A stretch of DNA of 64,000 nt, from positions 486,073 through 550,072 of the forward strand of contig FJUW01000048.1 of NCBI GenBank assembly GCA_900074885.1. The letters are read 5' to 3'. Shown here piece after piece: positions 33,021 to 44,888 of this stretch (positions are counted from its first letter, which is position 1; every line of letters begins with the position of its first letter). The DNA is from Rhynchosporium graminicola. Taxonomy: Eukaryota > Ascomycota > Leotiomycetes > Helotiales > Ploettnerulaceae. The translations under genes were made by a program, and so were the position numbers. The notes below the pieces were generated by a model that saw nothing but the letters and a program-made list of their open reading frames with translations, ran no database searches and had not been told where the DNA came from.

Positions 33021-35360
33021 GTAAGGATAATACGTTAATATACTATATCGCTACTATTTAATATAATTAGTATTAGTCTAGCTAGTTTATAGCTAAGTCC
33101 CGCGCGTTAGTATTAATTTAGTAAGATCGATTAATACTAAGTTTACAAGGCAGTAGAGTTATAATTATCTCCTTATTATATTAGAGGGTAGCTAAATAGC
33201 GTTCCGATTATAATAGCTTATAGTAGAGCGTATCTAGCTTAACCTGAAATCGTTATATCTATTTAATACTAATAATTATATCTTATTATCCTAAATCGAG
33301 GAGAATAAAAGAGTAGTTATAAATACGCCTACTATTAATAGAAAAGTATAAATATATGAAATAAGTAATATAAGTTCTAATAGACTATTAGAAACTACGT
33401 ATTAGAATAGAATAAAGTAGTAGCTCGATTTTAATACCGAGAGCCCTTAATAGTTATCCGGTAAGAATACGATTAATAAATAGATAACTATTCGCTCCGG
33501 TATTAATTAAGCTACTTATAGAGACTCCTAGCTTATTTATACTAACTATAGTCAGGTATATGAATTACTTACCTCTTATTAGGGAGTTAAGGTCTAGATT
33601 AGAGAGATTATACCTACGTAGACCTAAGAAGGAGTTTTTACTTAGGCCTTATTATTTCCCTCTAGTATTAGTCCAGATTCGGAGAGTAAGTCTTCTACTA
33701 CTTCCTTAATTACTTAATCCTCTTTCGGAAATTCGTTAATTAATTAAACCTTAAGTAAGTTAAGGCAGTCTAGCTTAATATAACTAAGCTATTTATAACT
33801 ATAATACCTAAGGGGTTCTCCAGTCGAGGTAGTAAGGCGTTTTAGCGCGGAGGGAGTACTAGCCTATACCGAGGTAGAGGTATATACGTATAGTATAGGA
33901 GTAGTTTATCGAGAAGCTAAGCTTAAGGACTAGTAAGAGATAGAACTAGTAGTAGTCGCAGTAGTAATAGTAAGCTTACGGTACTATACTTAGGCAGTAG
34001 CTTTCTCGGGATAAATATATTCTAAGTTATAGCGATACTTAATATTAAAAGAAAATAAGAATCTAACTATAGAAGCGTAATCCTTATTCTATATTAGTTT
34101 AATAATAAGAGTTAAAGCGCATAAGGATAATATAATCTTATTCTATATATAGAAGAACTACTCTTTCTTTTTAACCTTACCTTAGATAATAGCGCTTTGA
34201 AATCGATTATAAAACTCAGCGAAAGTCTCGCGTATATAGTTAAGTTATTATATTTCTAAGTAGTAGAAAGCGTTATAGTAGTTATCTTCCTCTAAACTAG
34301 TAAGAAAGTTCTCCTCTAATAAAGAGATTATTTTATCGCTAGTTTTAAACTTATTAGTAAGGTACTAAGGCGTAAGATACTCTTTAGCTAATCTAGTAAC
34401 TAGCTCCTATACGAGAACGCGCTAGGAGAAGTCCGTAGAGTAGTAATTAGCGTTTATAGCTAGCTAGTCTCGTATCGATACTCTTTATTAGAGGAAAGTA
34501 GAGTCTAATCTATTATCTAAGAGTAGGATCTTCTTAGTAAGATAAGACTTCTTAAGGCGTAACTTTACTGATTTAGCGCCGGGAGAGAGAGATAGTTTAT
34601 TAGGAATAGTATCCTCTCTTTTAGTACTATATATTAGAATAGAGTTTATTAAGTTATTAAACTCCGCTATATATAGAGATTATAGTATTAGTTCTAGTAG
34701 GAGAGTCGAAGATAAGTAAGGGACCCTTATAAGGAACTTATCTTATATAGAGATTAGTTTATCTATAGTATCTTCTAAAGAGTTATTCTTTTCCTCTTAG
34801 TCCGCTAATTATTATAAAAGGGAATAGATCAGGTTCGAGTTACCTATAGTAGTAAGAGTACTTAGTGATTATACTTCTAGTGAATTTCGCTTTTGTTTTC
34901 TTTTCTCTCTTAGTTAGTACTTCCTTAATAAGGTATTAATATTCTTTAGAGCAGGAGACGTTTAGAGTAAGGAAAGGTATAATAGATTAGGTTTAGAAGT
35001 AAAGCGGGAGGGATCGCGTTAAGTTCCCCTAGAACTAGAGAGGTCTCTAGTTTATTAGTTAAGAGCTATAATAGTAGCTTAAAAAGAAGTATATCAGGAC
35101 TATTTCGGCGGCGATACGTAGAGGTTAAAGTTCCGGGGTATTTATTATACTTTCTTTAAAATCTATCTATAATTCCTTTATACTAAGAGAGTTATTAAAG
35201 GAGCGTTAGTAAAGACCTCCTCTATTATACTATTTATAATAAGCTGAATTAAACCCTAATTTATAGTTATCCGAGAGATCTCTAGTATCTCGGCTATATA
35301 CGAGTAGTTATCGAATAACTAACTTAGTAGTAAGATATTATAGTAAGCTATCTCTAGCTA
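33021..35360 (-). pseudogene. gypsy1 protease and gag region (damaged)
   Basis: The minus strand matches, in reverse, the plus-strand gag-protease of the copy at 61,240-63,640. The retropepsin box at about 33,495 reads LINTGA where the other copy has LIDTGA, so the catalytic Asp has become Asn (GAT to AAT). Gag-like charged sequence follows to about 34,950. The last 260 bp match the leader next to the 5' LTR of the other copy. Many stops are present. Confidence 0.75.
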
Positions 35361-35361
35361 N
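35361..35361. other. Assembly gap (single N)
   Basis: One N separates the 5' end of gypsy1 from a sequence that restarts inside pogo1. Everything from 35364 to about 39053 repeats 22792 to about 26481. Confidence 0.95.
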
Positions 35362-35363
35362 CC

Positions 35364-36113
35364 TAAGAGAAGAAGACCTCTCGACGATCGATTAAGCAGT
35401 TAAAGTCAATTAGAGGTGCTATAGTAAGTGTAGCTAATCTATAACTTTAAATTCAAGCTAAAGCTAAAGCTGAAAAGACAGAAAATCGCCGGAGAGCTGA
35501 TCGAGTACTTTCTTATACTATTAGAAAGTATAAGAAGTCTCTATTAAAAGCAGGAGTTTAAGTACGGAAGATAAATAAGGCTAGGAAGCTTAAATTATAA
35601 GAGTTATAGAAGAGAGGAGAGGTAGTAGCATCTGATTTAAAGCTCTATTAACTAGAAAGAGAGCTTAATAAATAGCCTATAGTCGCTGAAACTATACTTT
35701 CTACTGAAGAAAGCTACCCTGATCTACTAGCTTCTAAGCTATAGTTTAAAGTAGATATCTTCAGCGATAGCGATTAAGATCAAGATATATAGATATTATA
35801 TGAGCTTAGTAGAGCTATATAAGAGAAGAAGCTAGAGTATAATCGATATTTAGAATCGTTACTACTAGTAGTACTTATAGTAGAAAGCTCTAAGAGTAAA
35901 GATAATAGAGATTAATTTTATACTAGAAAAGATTATATATCCTTAATAAATTAGAGTAGTTATTTAATATTGAAATTGAAAGAATTTTAGCGGGTGAAGT
36001 ACCTAAAATACTTTACTGATATAATACCGAGAGTGCGGCGTTTGCATGAGTGCGGCATTTAGTAACCCCGATAGTAAGCGAGTCCCGAGCGAAACTGGAG
36101 GGGAACCGGCTAG
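35364..36113 (+). mobile_element. pogo1 right end, copy 2
   Basis: This is a repeat of 22792-23541: the C-terminal transposase tail and the right TIR ending GGGGAACCGGCTAG. There is no left half. It starts right after the N, so it is a contig end rather than a natural truncation. Confidence 0.85.
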
Positions 36114-36285
36114 TATCACTAAAGAAGCATATTGGTTATATGATCCCTGAAAATCTTCTCACTGTCTCTAAATACATTCAAAACTTGCTGACTTTGAGTC
36201 TCCATCTACTTTCTGAACGGCTTAAATCCAACCTTTTAATCTTTAGAAGCCGCTTAATGATACGAAAATCTTGCCCTACCTCACC

Positions 36286-37782
36286 ATGTCAATAACCACC
36301 ACCAAATCCTCAATCAAACCTCACATACTCTACGCGGTTCCACCCCGCGAAGGTCACATGCGACCCGCCCTCCAGATCGCGACGCACCTCATTTCGCATT
36401 CCTTCTCCGTGACAATTATCAGCACACCCTCCTGGCGCATTTATATCGAGTCCATCGGCGCGAAATATGCCCCTATCATCGGGCGCTGGAACACGCTGGA
36501 TGATTATAGAAGGTGGCCAAAAATTGCGTTCGCCGAAACTGGGGAGGAGAGATTGAGAGCGAGCTTGGCAGGCGGATTTGTAGGACTTCTTGTCAGTGGT
36601 TGGATGAGTGTTAGAGGGGCTTTGGAGGAGCTGAGAGTGAGATCGGGAGGAGACGGAGAAGATGTAGAGCAACTGGGAGAAAGAATGATCGTGGTGTTGA
36701 GTGATACGTGTTTTTCGGGCACGTTGGCTTTGAAGCTAGGCGCTGATTTACCAGCCGGGTTGGAGGGTGGAAATGGGATGCAAATCAAGACGTTGGGTGT
36801 AGGCGTGGTACCGGTATACTGGGCTGATGCCCTTCGACCTCCCTGGGGCTCTGGGGTAGAATTTGATGGCTCAGAGGAAGGAAAATTGTGGAACCTTGCA
36901 GCACATGAGAGGGTTTGGGATCAACAGGCTGAAGAGATGGGAAGAGAAGTATTAGAAATGTTGTCTTGTACAAGAACGGTTGATGAGCTGTATGAAAAGT
37001 ATCGTTCGGACTCGTATCCGGATTTAAGAAGACCGTTCTGGGACGCGACAACGGTTTGTCATGATGCTACGCTTCAGATGTGTTTACCAAATCTCGAATA
37101 CCCGGCGATGAATTGGCCGGAACATGTCACCTTTGCGGGCCCACTGCCTATTAAGCCGTTACCTGGTGATCTGGTGTATCCGGAGTGGTTTGAGGAGGTG
37201 AGAAGGAGCGGAAGTGAGGACAGCGAGCAGCTACCAGAGAGAAGGAAAGTCATTCTCGTGGCACAAGGTACTGAAAGTCTGGACTACAATGACCTTGTCA
37301 TCCCCACCATCCGATCTCTCGCCAACCATCCCTCGGTCCTCGTGATTGCTATTCTCTGTGTCAAAGGCGCCTTTCTATCTCCTACTCATTTCGCGGGAAA
37401 CATCATTCCATCTAACGCTCGAATCCTCGACTATTTCCCTTACGACGCAGTTTTGGCACATGCTGATGCATTCGTGTCTAGCAGCGGGTATGGAGGTTTG
37501 ACACACGCGGTTGGCAATGGGGTCCCCATGGTGCAAGCGGGCAAGAATTTTGACAAGCCGGATATTGGGAGGAGGATTGAACGTTGTGGTCTTGGATTAT
37601 TCTTGCCAGACATGCCGCTCGACGATGAGGAGCTCACTGCAGCAGTATTGGGGGTTTTGAGGGAGGAAAGGTTTAGGGAGAGAGCATTGGAATTGAAAGA
37701 GGAGGCGGGGACATATAGGGCTTTGGAGAGAGTGGAGAAGGAAATTATGACGCTGGTGGAAGAGAGGAATGAGCGGCGCTAG
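36286..37782 (+). CDS. UDP-glycosyltransferase (GT1/MGT type), copy 2
   Basis: The 498-residue protein is identical to the one encoded at 23714-25210, and the flanking non-coding DNA is also the same. All notes for copy 1 apply: a single exon, GT-B fold with REGHMRPALQ near the N-terminus and SSSGYGGLTHAVGNGVPMV near the C-terminus. Because a sequence gap lies just upstream and the copy begins right after it, this may be the same gene assembled twice rather than a paralogue. Confidence 0.85.
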   Translation: MSITTTKSSIKPHILYAVPPREGHMRPALQIATHLISHSFSVTIISTPSWRIYIESIGAKYAPIIGRWNTLDDYRRWPKIAFAETGEERLRASLAGGFVGLLVSGWMSVRGALEELRVRSGGDGEDVEQLGERMIVVLSDTCFSGTLALKLGADLPAGLEGGNGMQIKTLGVGVVPVYWADALRPPWGSGVEFDGSEEGKLWNLAAHERVWDQQAEEMGREVLEMLSCTRTVDELYEKYRSDSYPDLRRPFWDATTVCHDATLQMCLPNLEYPAMNWPEHVTFAGPLPIKPLPGDLVYPEWFEEVRRSGSEDSEQLPERRKVILVAQGTESLDYNDLVIPTIRSLANHPSVLVIAILCVKGAFLSPTHFAGNIIPSNARILDYFPYDAVLAHADAFVSSSGYGGLTHAVGNGVPMVQAGKNFDKPDIGRRIERCGLGLFLPDMPLDDEELTAAVLGVLREERFRERALELKEEAGTYRALERVEKEIMTLVEERNERR

Positions 37783-38052
37783 AATGCGACTGGAAAAAGT
37801 GGGCATGGGTATGGGATTCCTGAGGTGAAAAAGAATCAAGTCCACCAGCCGAGTTTGGTTTGAGGGTGTGGCAGAATAGATAACTACCACAAGAGACAGT
37901 GAGAGGGAAACTGCTACGTGGATTGTCTGTTGTGGACTGGCGATGTGTTGACGAAAATTTTGACCATGAAAAAGCATGGAAGCTCTAATGACAAATGTCC
38001 TTTGATTACCCTCGGAGAAAAGGCGTGGGAGCAGAACCTCTTGAGAAGCGTA

Positions 38053-38962
38053 ATAGCCGGGCCACCTCCTGTTAAGCTCGAGGGCTCGCTTATAGTCGGG
38101 GAAAGCAAGTGTCCCGCGCTAAGTGTAAAAACACGCTTATTACTACTAAAAAAGGCGCGTTTTTAGGTAGTATTAGGACAGGTCATTTATATAGGATACT
38201 TATAAACCTATTACCTTATCTTCAATTTAATTACTATAGCTCCGGCGTATTCAAAGCTTATAAGGCATATCTAATAAGGTAAATTTACCTCTCCTTTACC
38301 TCTAAAAGAGTAGCCGGCGTCGAATTATTACCTGTAATATATAACTAAGTTAGATTATAATCGAGCTTTCGACGAAGCTAGAGAGTGGAAACTTACTAAT
38401 CTAACTAAGTAATTAACTACTACAGCGCGTATATTCTCAGTCAAAGAAGAGGCGCTAAAGAAGTCTATAAATCGTATGAAAAATAAGAGTATAAATAGTC
38501 ACGGGAGTTATAATAAGATCTTAAGTGACCTTTAAGGTACGGCGATCTTACGGTACTACTTTAAGCAGTAGGAGATCGGTCTAGGAGCTATATATAATAT
38601 AGTATATACTATAATTTACTACTTGAAGAAGGTATATTTACTTGAATTATTCTACTTCTTCTACTAATATAAATAGATTAAGAATAAGCAGAAAGTATTA
38701 CTAACTCGGCGCTAGTTTTAAACTTAGCTGAAATAGTATACCTAACTCCATACTATTAAAATAAAGCTAATTGCTTATACTAGGCTCGATACTTATACTG
38801 AAGAAGGGGTAATCAACTGGTTTATAAGACTTGAAGAGAAGCTTACTTTCTATAAGATCACTTTAGCTAAGAATATCTTAAATATAGACGAATCAGGAGC
38901 ACGTATTAGATATCTCGCTGGAGAGTATATAATAGTTCTAATTATAGTTAAAGAATTATATA
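38053..38962 (+). mobile_element. pogo2 left half (copy 2), continuous with the right half at 44889
   Basis: It repeats 25481-26390. The left TIR follows a TA at 38051-38052. The transposase N-terminal half, with a helix-turn-helix region and the first Asp (NIDESGAR), is cut at ATATA 38958-38962, the target site of gypsy3. Codons resume after gypsy3 at about 44,894 (SLENRKLVTT), so the two halves once formed one 2.5-kb element. Confidence 0.88.
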
Positions 38963-38973
38963 TATAAGGGGCG

Positions 38974-39241
38974 TGTAACGACACAAGACTCAAGGCGGTA
39001 TATAAGCAAGAATAAACGAGTAGGGAGGCTAAGAGCGATCTTATATAGTCTACTATAAAGGAAATAAAAAGATAAGGAAGGAAGAAGAAAAGAGATAGAG
39101 TATAAGGCACTTTATATATATATGCCGGTACTAGCCCGATACTATACCGAGTCGGATACTAGTTCTGCCGGGATACCTATGAACTTAGGCCCTAGTATCT
39201 ATCCTTCTTCTCATGTGACATTCAGGTGAGCTGTCGTCACA
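38974..39241 (-). repeat. Solo LTR of the gypsy1 family nested in the gypsy3 5' LTR
   Basis: A 268-bp LTR (TGTAACGACACAAG...TGTCGTCACA) is flanked by the 5-bp duplication GGGCG (38969-38973 and 39242-39246). The right half of the LTR keeps more CpA/TpG than the left half. At the corresponding place in the first copy (26402) the same junction leads into a long gypsy1 element instead. It is either a true solo LTR from LTR-LTR recombination or an assembly that collapsed two LTRs. Confidence 0.85.
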
Positions 39242-39403
39242 GGGCGAGCCCTAGGATTGAGCACCGGCGTCGCCGGTGCTTACTAAGCCTGGCGGCACCC
39301 GCATGTTTTCCTTCGGAGCTAGACTAGAACCTAACTCTCTCTTATATCGAACTTCTTAAATACTATACTTAAATATTTACGTATACGTTACTCTCCTATG
39401 ATA

Positions 39404-42400
39404 TTAAGTTCGATTACTATAAGCTTACTTATTCTCGTATCCTTTACGCTAGATACTAGGATAGACTTGTCTCGGGGCGGAAGCTCTTAATAAGAGAACT
39501 CTAATAATAAACTATAGCGCGTTATATAAGAGATATATAAGCGCTAGCTCCTAATAGAAACCGAGCTAGTAAATACGCGTACTACTCTAGAAGCGTTAGA
39601 GGCCGAAAGACGCTAATAAGCGCTTAGATCTAACGATACTAGAGATCCGGTATCTTCGAGTAACTTAATAAAAACTCTTATCGAGTCTCTCGTAGCCTCT
39701 TAATTAAGTCCCGATAGAGAAGCGTTAGGCTCTAGTAGATAGAAACCGCTTACCTAAGATAAGCGCGCAGATACCTTTCGAGACTACCTCTTAAGATTAA
39801 GAAGTTTATATTATATACGCTTCGCTTAAAAGCTATCTCTCTCTACTAACTACTACTAGAATATTACTTATAATACTTTCTTATTATATAAATAAGCGCG
39901 TATATAATACTTCTAGAAGAAAGAAAGCTCTATAAATAGTAAGGACTCTATAGTATTCTTCGCGCAGCTCGATAAGATATTCGCAGATAGTAATAAGCGA
40001 GCGAAAGCCCTCGAACGACTTACGAATATAAGATACTCTTTAGAGTAGCTCTAGTATAAGTACTAGCTAGAATTCGATAAACTTCTATTAAGCGCTAGTA
40101 AAGATAGCTAAGAAGATAACGCGAAGATAAGTTATCTTCGGAATATATTCTTAAACCTTATCTGAATATATATAGCTTCTATAGCTAAGACCTCGGATTA
40201 CTACGAATTCGCTAAGGAGATAGAGCGAATTATAACTAACCTCGAAGAGATAGATTAGTTTAAATTAGCTAATAAGAAGTAAAATAATAAGAATAAGGAC
40301 TCTAAGATAAATATAATAAATTACCTATATCCTTAGAAAGCTCTTATAAGAGCTAAGGTTAACACTAAAGGGGATATAATAATATTACTAGCGCGTATAG
40401 TAAGTAACTAAAGGAAAAGTAGCGAAAGCTATAAGAATTCCGGTAGTAAATAAAAGGCTAAATAAGTAGATATAGCTAAATAAGAGAGACGCTACAAGAA
40501 AAAGCTCTATTTCCGATATAGAGCTTTTAGGTACTATATCTATAATTACTTATACGCTCTAATAATATAATCTACTGCGATTAACGCGATAAAAAATAAG
40601 ACTATTATTAGAGGATAATAATAATATATCAGACTCTACTCTTTCGGAGTCGAGGAAAAACTAACTCTTACTTAAAGTTAGAAGCTAGAAGTAGATAAAG
40701 TATTAGTAAGAGGATAAAGTAAATTCAAAGATCTTATATATAGATACTTTATATATATAAATATAGTCTTTTAAGAAATATTCGGAATATTTACTCTTAT
40801 TAATAAAAGATACTAATATTATACTATAATAAATAGAGATCTTATAGAAGGTCTCGGTCTTATATATATAAGCTACAGAACTCGCTAGATAAAAAGCGCT
40901 TTAAAGGCTATATAAAACTTAAAGATTAAAGAAGTAGTTAAGTTCCGTATAAAAATCGCAAAGTTTAATTAAAGAGTCTATATATATATAGTACTAAAAC
41001 TAGCTTTTCTATTAATCTTAGAGAATCCGTAGAAAGCGTAAAACAAGATGAGAATAACGCTCGAAAGGCAATAGTATTATTATAGCCTAGTAAGAAAGTA
41101 AGTAATAAAAGATATAACTATTACTTATATATAGATAATAGTAACTATATCTTAGTATCTATTATAATATCAAAAGATATAGAGATAGCCCTTTAGGATA
41201 AGGAAGAGCTAACTTTAGATTAACTTAGAAATATTCTCTCTTCGGAGATTTATAATATAATTTCGCTCTTTTTCAAGCGAGAAGCAGAAAAACTAACTTC
41301 TTATCGACTAGGTATTAACTATCGAATCGATATCCGCGAAGAACTAGATAGGTCCTCTATTACTTTACTATAGGGTCTCCTATATAATATATCGAAAGAC
41401 GAATTACTAGCGCTAAGAAAGTCATTAAATAGCTTCTTAGAAAAGGGATATATATAACTTAATACTTCAGAGGCGATAGCTCTTTTTCTTTTTATACAGA
41501 AACCCGAAGGAGATCTAAGGTTCTATTATAACTACCGAGCGCTAAACGCTATTACGAAACTAGACTAGTACCCTTTACTATTAATACCGGATACCTTACG
41601 AAACCTTACGAGTTCTAAGTAGCTTATGAAAGTAGATATAGTTTCTACTTTTTATTAAATACGTATAGCGTTAGATTATAAGTATAAAACTGCTTTCTAT
41701 ATAAGATTCAGGTCTTTTAAATAGCTAGTATATCTATTTAGGTTATTAGAGGCTTCGGCGAGTTTCTAGTAGTATATTAATAGTTTATAAGAGAATAATT
41801 AGATGACTTTACCTCTACTTATATAGATAATATAGTAATTCACTCGAATAGCTCTAGAGAAGACTACTTCGAAAAGGTTCGAACTATTCTCTATAAACTT
41901 TAGGATAATAGATTATACTTAGATCCTAAGAAGAGCGAGTTCGCTTATAAGAAGCTTAAATACTTAGGATTTATAATATACTAATAGAAAAAGTATAAGT
42001 CCTGATCTAGAGAAAGTAATAATAATTAAGAAGTAAGTATAACCTAAAACCTAGAAAGAGATAAGATACTTCTTAAGATTTATAAACTTCTATTAGATAT
42101 TTATAACGAACTACTTAAAGCTAGCTACGCTCTTAATAGCGCTAATAGAGAAAGGTCGCTTATTCTCTTAGGGAAAACTAAAGGAGAAAGTATTTAAGGC
42201 CTTAATAAAGAAGTTTAATAAAGCTCTAGTACTAGTATACTAGGACCTAATACTTAAGATATTCTTAGAGACTGATTATAATAGATTCGCGTTAGGAGGC
42301 GCTTTCCTTTAAGAAAATAATAGAGTCCGATAAGTAGTAAGCTTCTTCGCTTAAAAGCTAAATAAAGCGGAAATTAATTATAATATCTATAATAAGGAAA

Positions 42401-44720
42401 TACTAGTAGTAATCTCTTACTTGAAATTCTAAGCTCCTGAACTAAAAGCATATAGTCCTTTTATAATTTAGATAGATTATAAGAACCTTAAGTATTTTAT
42501 AACTAAATAATAATTATTAGAACGTTAGATACGCTAGTATAAGATCTTAGTATCCTTCTAGTTTACCTTAGTATATTACCCGGGGTCCGAAGCTATTATC
42601 CCGGATACCTTATCGCGTAAGAAGTAAGATATATTCAGAGAAAGCGATATAAATTCGAAGTTCTATAAGTTTCTAGACTCGGAATAAGTAGTAAACTAGC
42701 TACTTTTAGAGAAAGAAGAGGAAATAAGAATAATAACTATATTTACTTAGCTATTAGCTAGACTATATAACTAAAGCTTTATCTTAGAACTATTAGTATC
42801 TAGAGGTTTAAGTACAAGGTTTAGAAGGTTTCTAGACCTAGAGCGCGTAATAAACTAGCTACTCTTAGAAGAAGAAGAAGAAGTAAGAGTAGTAACTATA
42901 TCTATTTAGCTAGCGACTAGATTGTCCGGCTAGGTTCCTACTATAAACTCGATAGTATCTAGAGGCCTTTTCTAGGATAAAGTACTAAATAACTTATAAG
43001 ATATTATAATATAAGAGGACATAATATATTAAACTATATTCCGCTTATTATAAGATAGAGCCCGATTATTCCTAAGCGAAATTAAGATTAAAATCTAAGT
43101 AGGCGATTATAATATTAATACGAAAGATCGCTTATATTACTAAGGAATACTATAGGTACCGAGCGCCCTAGCTATACTAGAGTCTAACTATAAATCGATA
43201 GACCTCGAAACTCTTAGAAAAGATACTCTTAGGATAAGACTTATTTAGTTTATTTATAACTCGCTAGTCTATAGTTATCTAAGCCGGGACTCTATTATAT
43301 TAATACTAGAATACTTCTTTTACTAGCTATTATAATTAAAATATATCAGGTAATTCCTAAGGAATTATAACTATTATAAGAGGAATAAGATATAAAGGGA
43401 ATATAAGCAAGAGCTCTTGAAACTACTTCCGGTACTTAATTAATTCTTCTAGGAGATCTCTATAGACTTTATAACTAACTTATTAAACTTCTAAAGTAAC
43501 TATTATCTCTAGGTAATAAAAGACTAGTTAAGTAAATAAGTAATCGTCGAAGCGATACCTAGTATAAAAGCAGAGGAATACGCTAAAAGGTTTATAGAAT
43601 ACTAAGTAAGAAACTATAAGATACTACGAGTAATTATAAGTAATAGAAGTATAAACTAAATAAGTATATTCTGAAAGACCTTTTATTACTTAATTAGCAT
43701 ATAATAAACACTTAGCTTCGAATACTATTTATAAACTAATAGAGGACTAGAAAGACTAAATCAGGATATCTAAGCTTATCTACGAAACTTTATTAACTAG
43801 AAGTAGCTCGACTAGAAGAAGTAGCTTCTTAGTACTTAATTAGTATTAAATAGATATTATTATATAAGCTTTAAGATAAGCTTATTCTTTATTATATATA
43901 AGTATAAAGTATTATTACTTATCCTATTAGAGGCGGAACCCGAATCTAACTCCTAGCTATTATTAAGCGAATAAGTAATAGTATTTATAGAGAAGATAAA
44001 GAAGATTACTAATATATATTAGTCGAATATAATAGAGTTTACTTAGAAATAAGAGGATAGCGCTAATAAGATAGGAACTTTAGCTCTAATCTACTAAAAA
44101 GGAGATAAAGTATAGTTAGACTTATATAACTATTATATAAACTAACTATAAAAGAGCCTCGATACGAAATATACTAAATACGTAATAAACGAAGTATTAT
44201 CACTAGTATCCGTTCGTTTATTAGAGATCCTTAGTAATATTTATCTAGTGTTTTATACGAACTTATTACGACTAGTAAGCTATAATCTATTACTTAAGTA
44301 AGAGATTAATAATAATTAACTAGAGCTCGAGCTATTTAAAGCTTATAAGGAATAGTAAGTAAAAGAAATCCTTTATACTAAGAATAAGTTAAGAAGAAAA
44401 GGGAAAAGTAAAGAGATACTAATAAAATAAGTAAGTTATTACAAACTTATATAAGAATTTATTAAAAACTTATCGGATACTACTACTATAGATAAGTTCG
44501 AAAGTAAGTATAGAGATATTAAATACTATAATAGACCTAGATAAGTATAAGAGAAAAAGAAGAATAAGAGAGGATCTGATTAGTTTTAAGTAAGTTATAA
44601 GCGTTAATAAGTAAGTATAATACTAAGATAATCTTATGATAAAGAGGTTATAAACTAAAGAAAACCCGATAAGCTGCGACTAATCTAGAGCGCGGAGCGA
44701 GAAAGAGGGAGGGGGGGTAA
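39404..44720 (+). pseudogene. gypsy3 gag-pol (damaged)
   Basis: The plus-strand order is gag (about 39,600-40,480), a basic/cysteine-containing segment, protease region (about 40,700-41,050), reverse transcriptase (about 41,280-41,990, with FIQKPEGDLRFYYNYRALN and the active-site box), RNase H (ETDYNRFALGGAL about 42,270; YNKEILVVISYLKFW about 42,390) and integrase (about 43,250-43,900). The RT box reads YIDN (41820-41831) instead of YxDD. Stops are mainly TAG/TAA. The order of domains defines Ty3/gypsy. Confidence 0.85.
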
Positions 44721-44888
44721 TATAAGGGGCGAGCCCTAAGATTGAGTACTAGTGTCGCTAGTGCTTATTAAGCCTAGCAGCACCCGCATGTTTTCCTTCG
44801 GAGCTAGACTAGAACCTGACTGTCTCCTGTATCGAACTTCTTAAATACTACACTTGAACATCTGTATACGCGTTGCTCTCCCGTGATA
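44721..44888 (+). repeat. gypsy3 3' LTR (168 bp)
   Basis: It starts TATAAGGGGCGAGCCC right after the polypurine tract and ends CGTGATA before the target duplication ATATA. It has the same length as the left LTR once the nested insert is removed. Confidence 0.9.

Larger units (their letters stand above)
26402..35360 (-). mobile_element. gypsy1: Ty3/gypsy LTR retrotransposon, minus strand, RIP-inactivated, broken by a sequence gap
   Basis: Read on the minus strand, the order is gag (about 34,950-33,600), protease (about 33,500), reverse transcriptase, RNase H, integrase, then 3' LTR at 26,402: the Ty3/gypsy order. A 1,473-bp segment is present twice around the N at 31547 and should count once. 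The 5' LTR is missing: the sequence stops at the N at 35361, about 30 bp inside the element compared with the copy at 60,973. The composition is strongly RIP-like and no frame is intact. A coding-like stretch on the opposite strand lies between pol and the 3' LTR. Confidence 0.8.
38963..44888 (+). mobile_element. gypsy3: Ty3/gypsy LTR retrotransposon inserted in pogo2, plus strand, RIP-inactivated
   Basis: The 168-bp LTRs begin TATAAGGGGCGAGCCC and end GTGATA/ATGATA (RIP forms of TG...CA). The left LTR is 38963-39403 after removing a 273-bp nested insert, and the right LTR is 44721-44888. The 5-bp target duplication is ATATA (38958-38962 and 44889-44893). A polypurine tract AGGGAGGGGGGG precedes the right LTR. 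The inside encodes broken gag and pol on the plus strand. The insertion splits the DDE domain of the pogo2 transposase. Confidence 0.9.

Noticed and set aside
23544..38052. Secondary-metabolite cluster around the glycosyltransferase
   Set aside because: No polyketide synthase, peptide synthetase, terpene cyclase or transporter is present; neighbours are only transposons.
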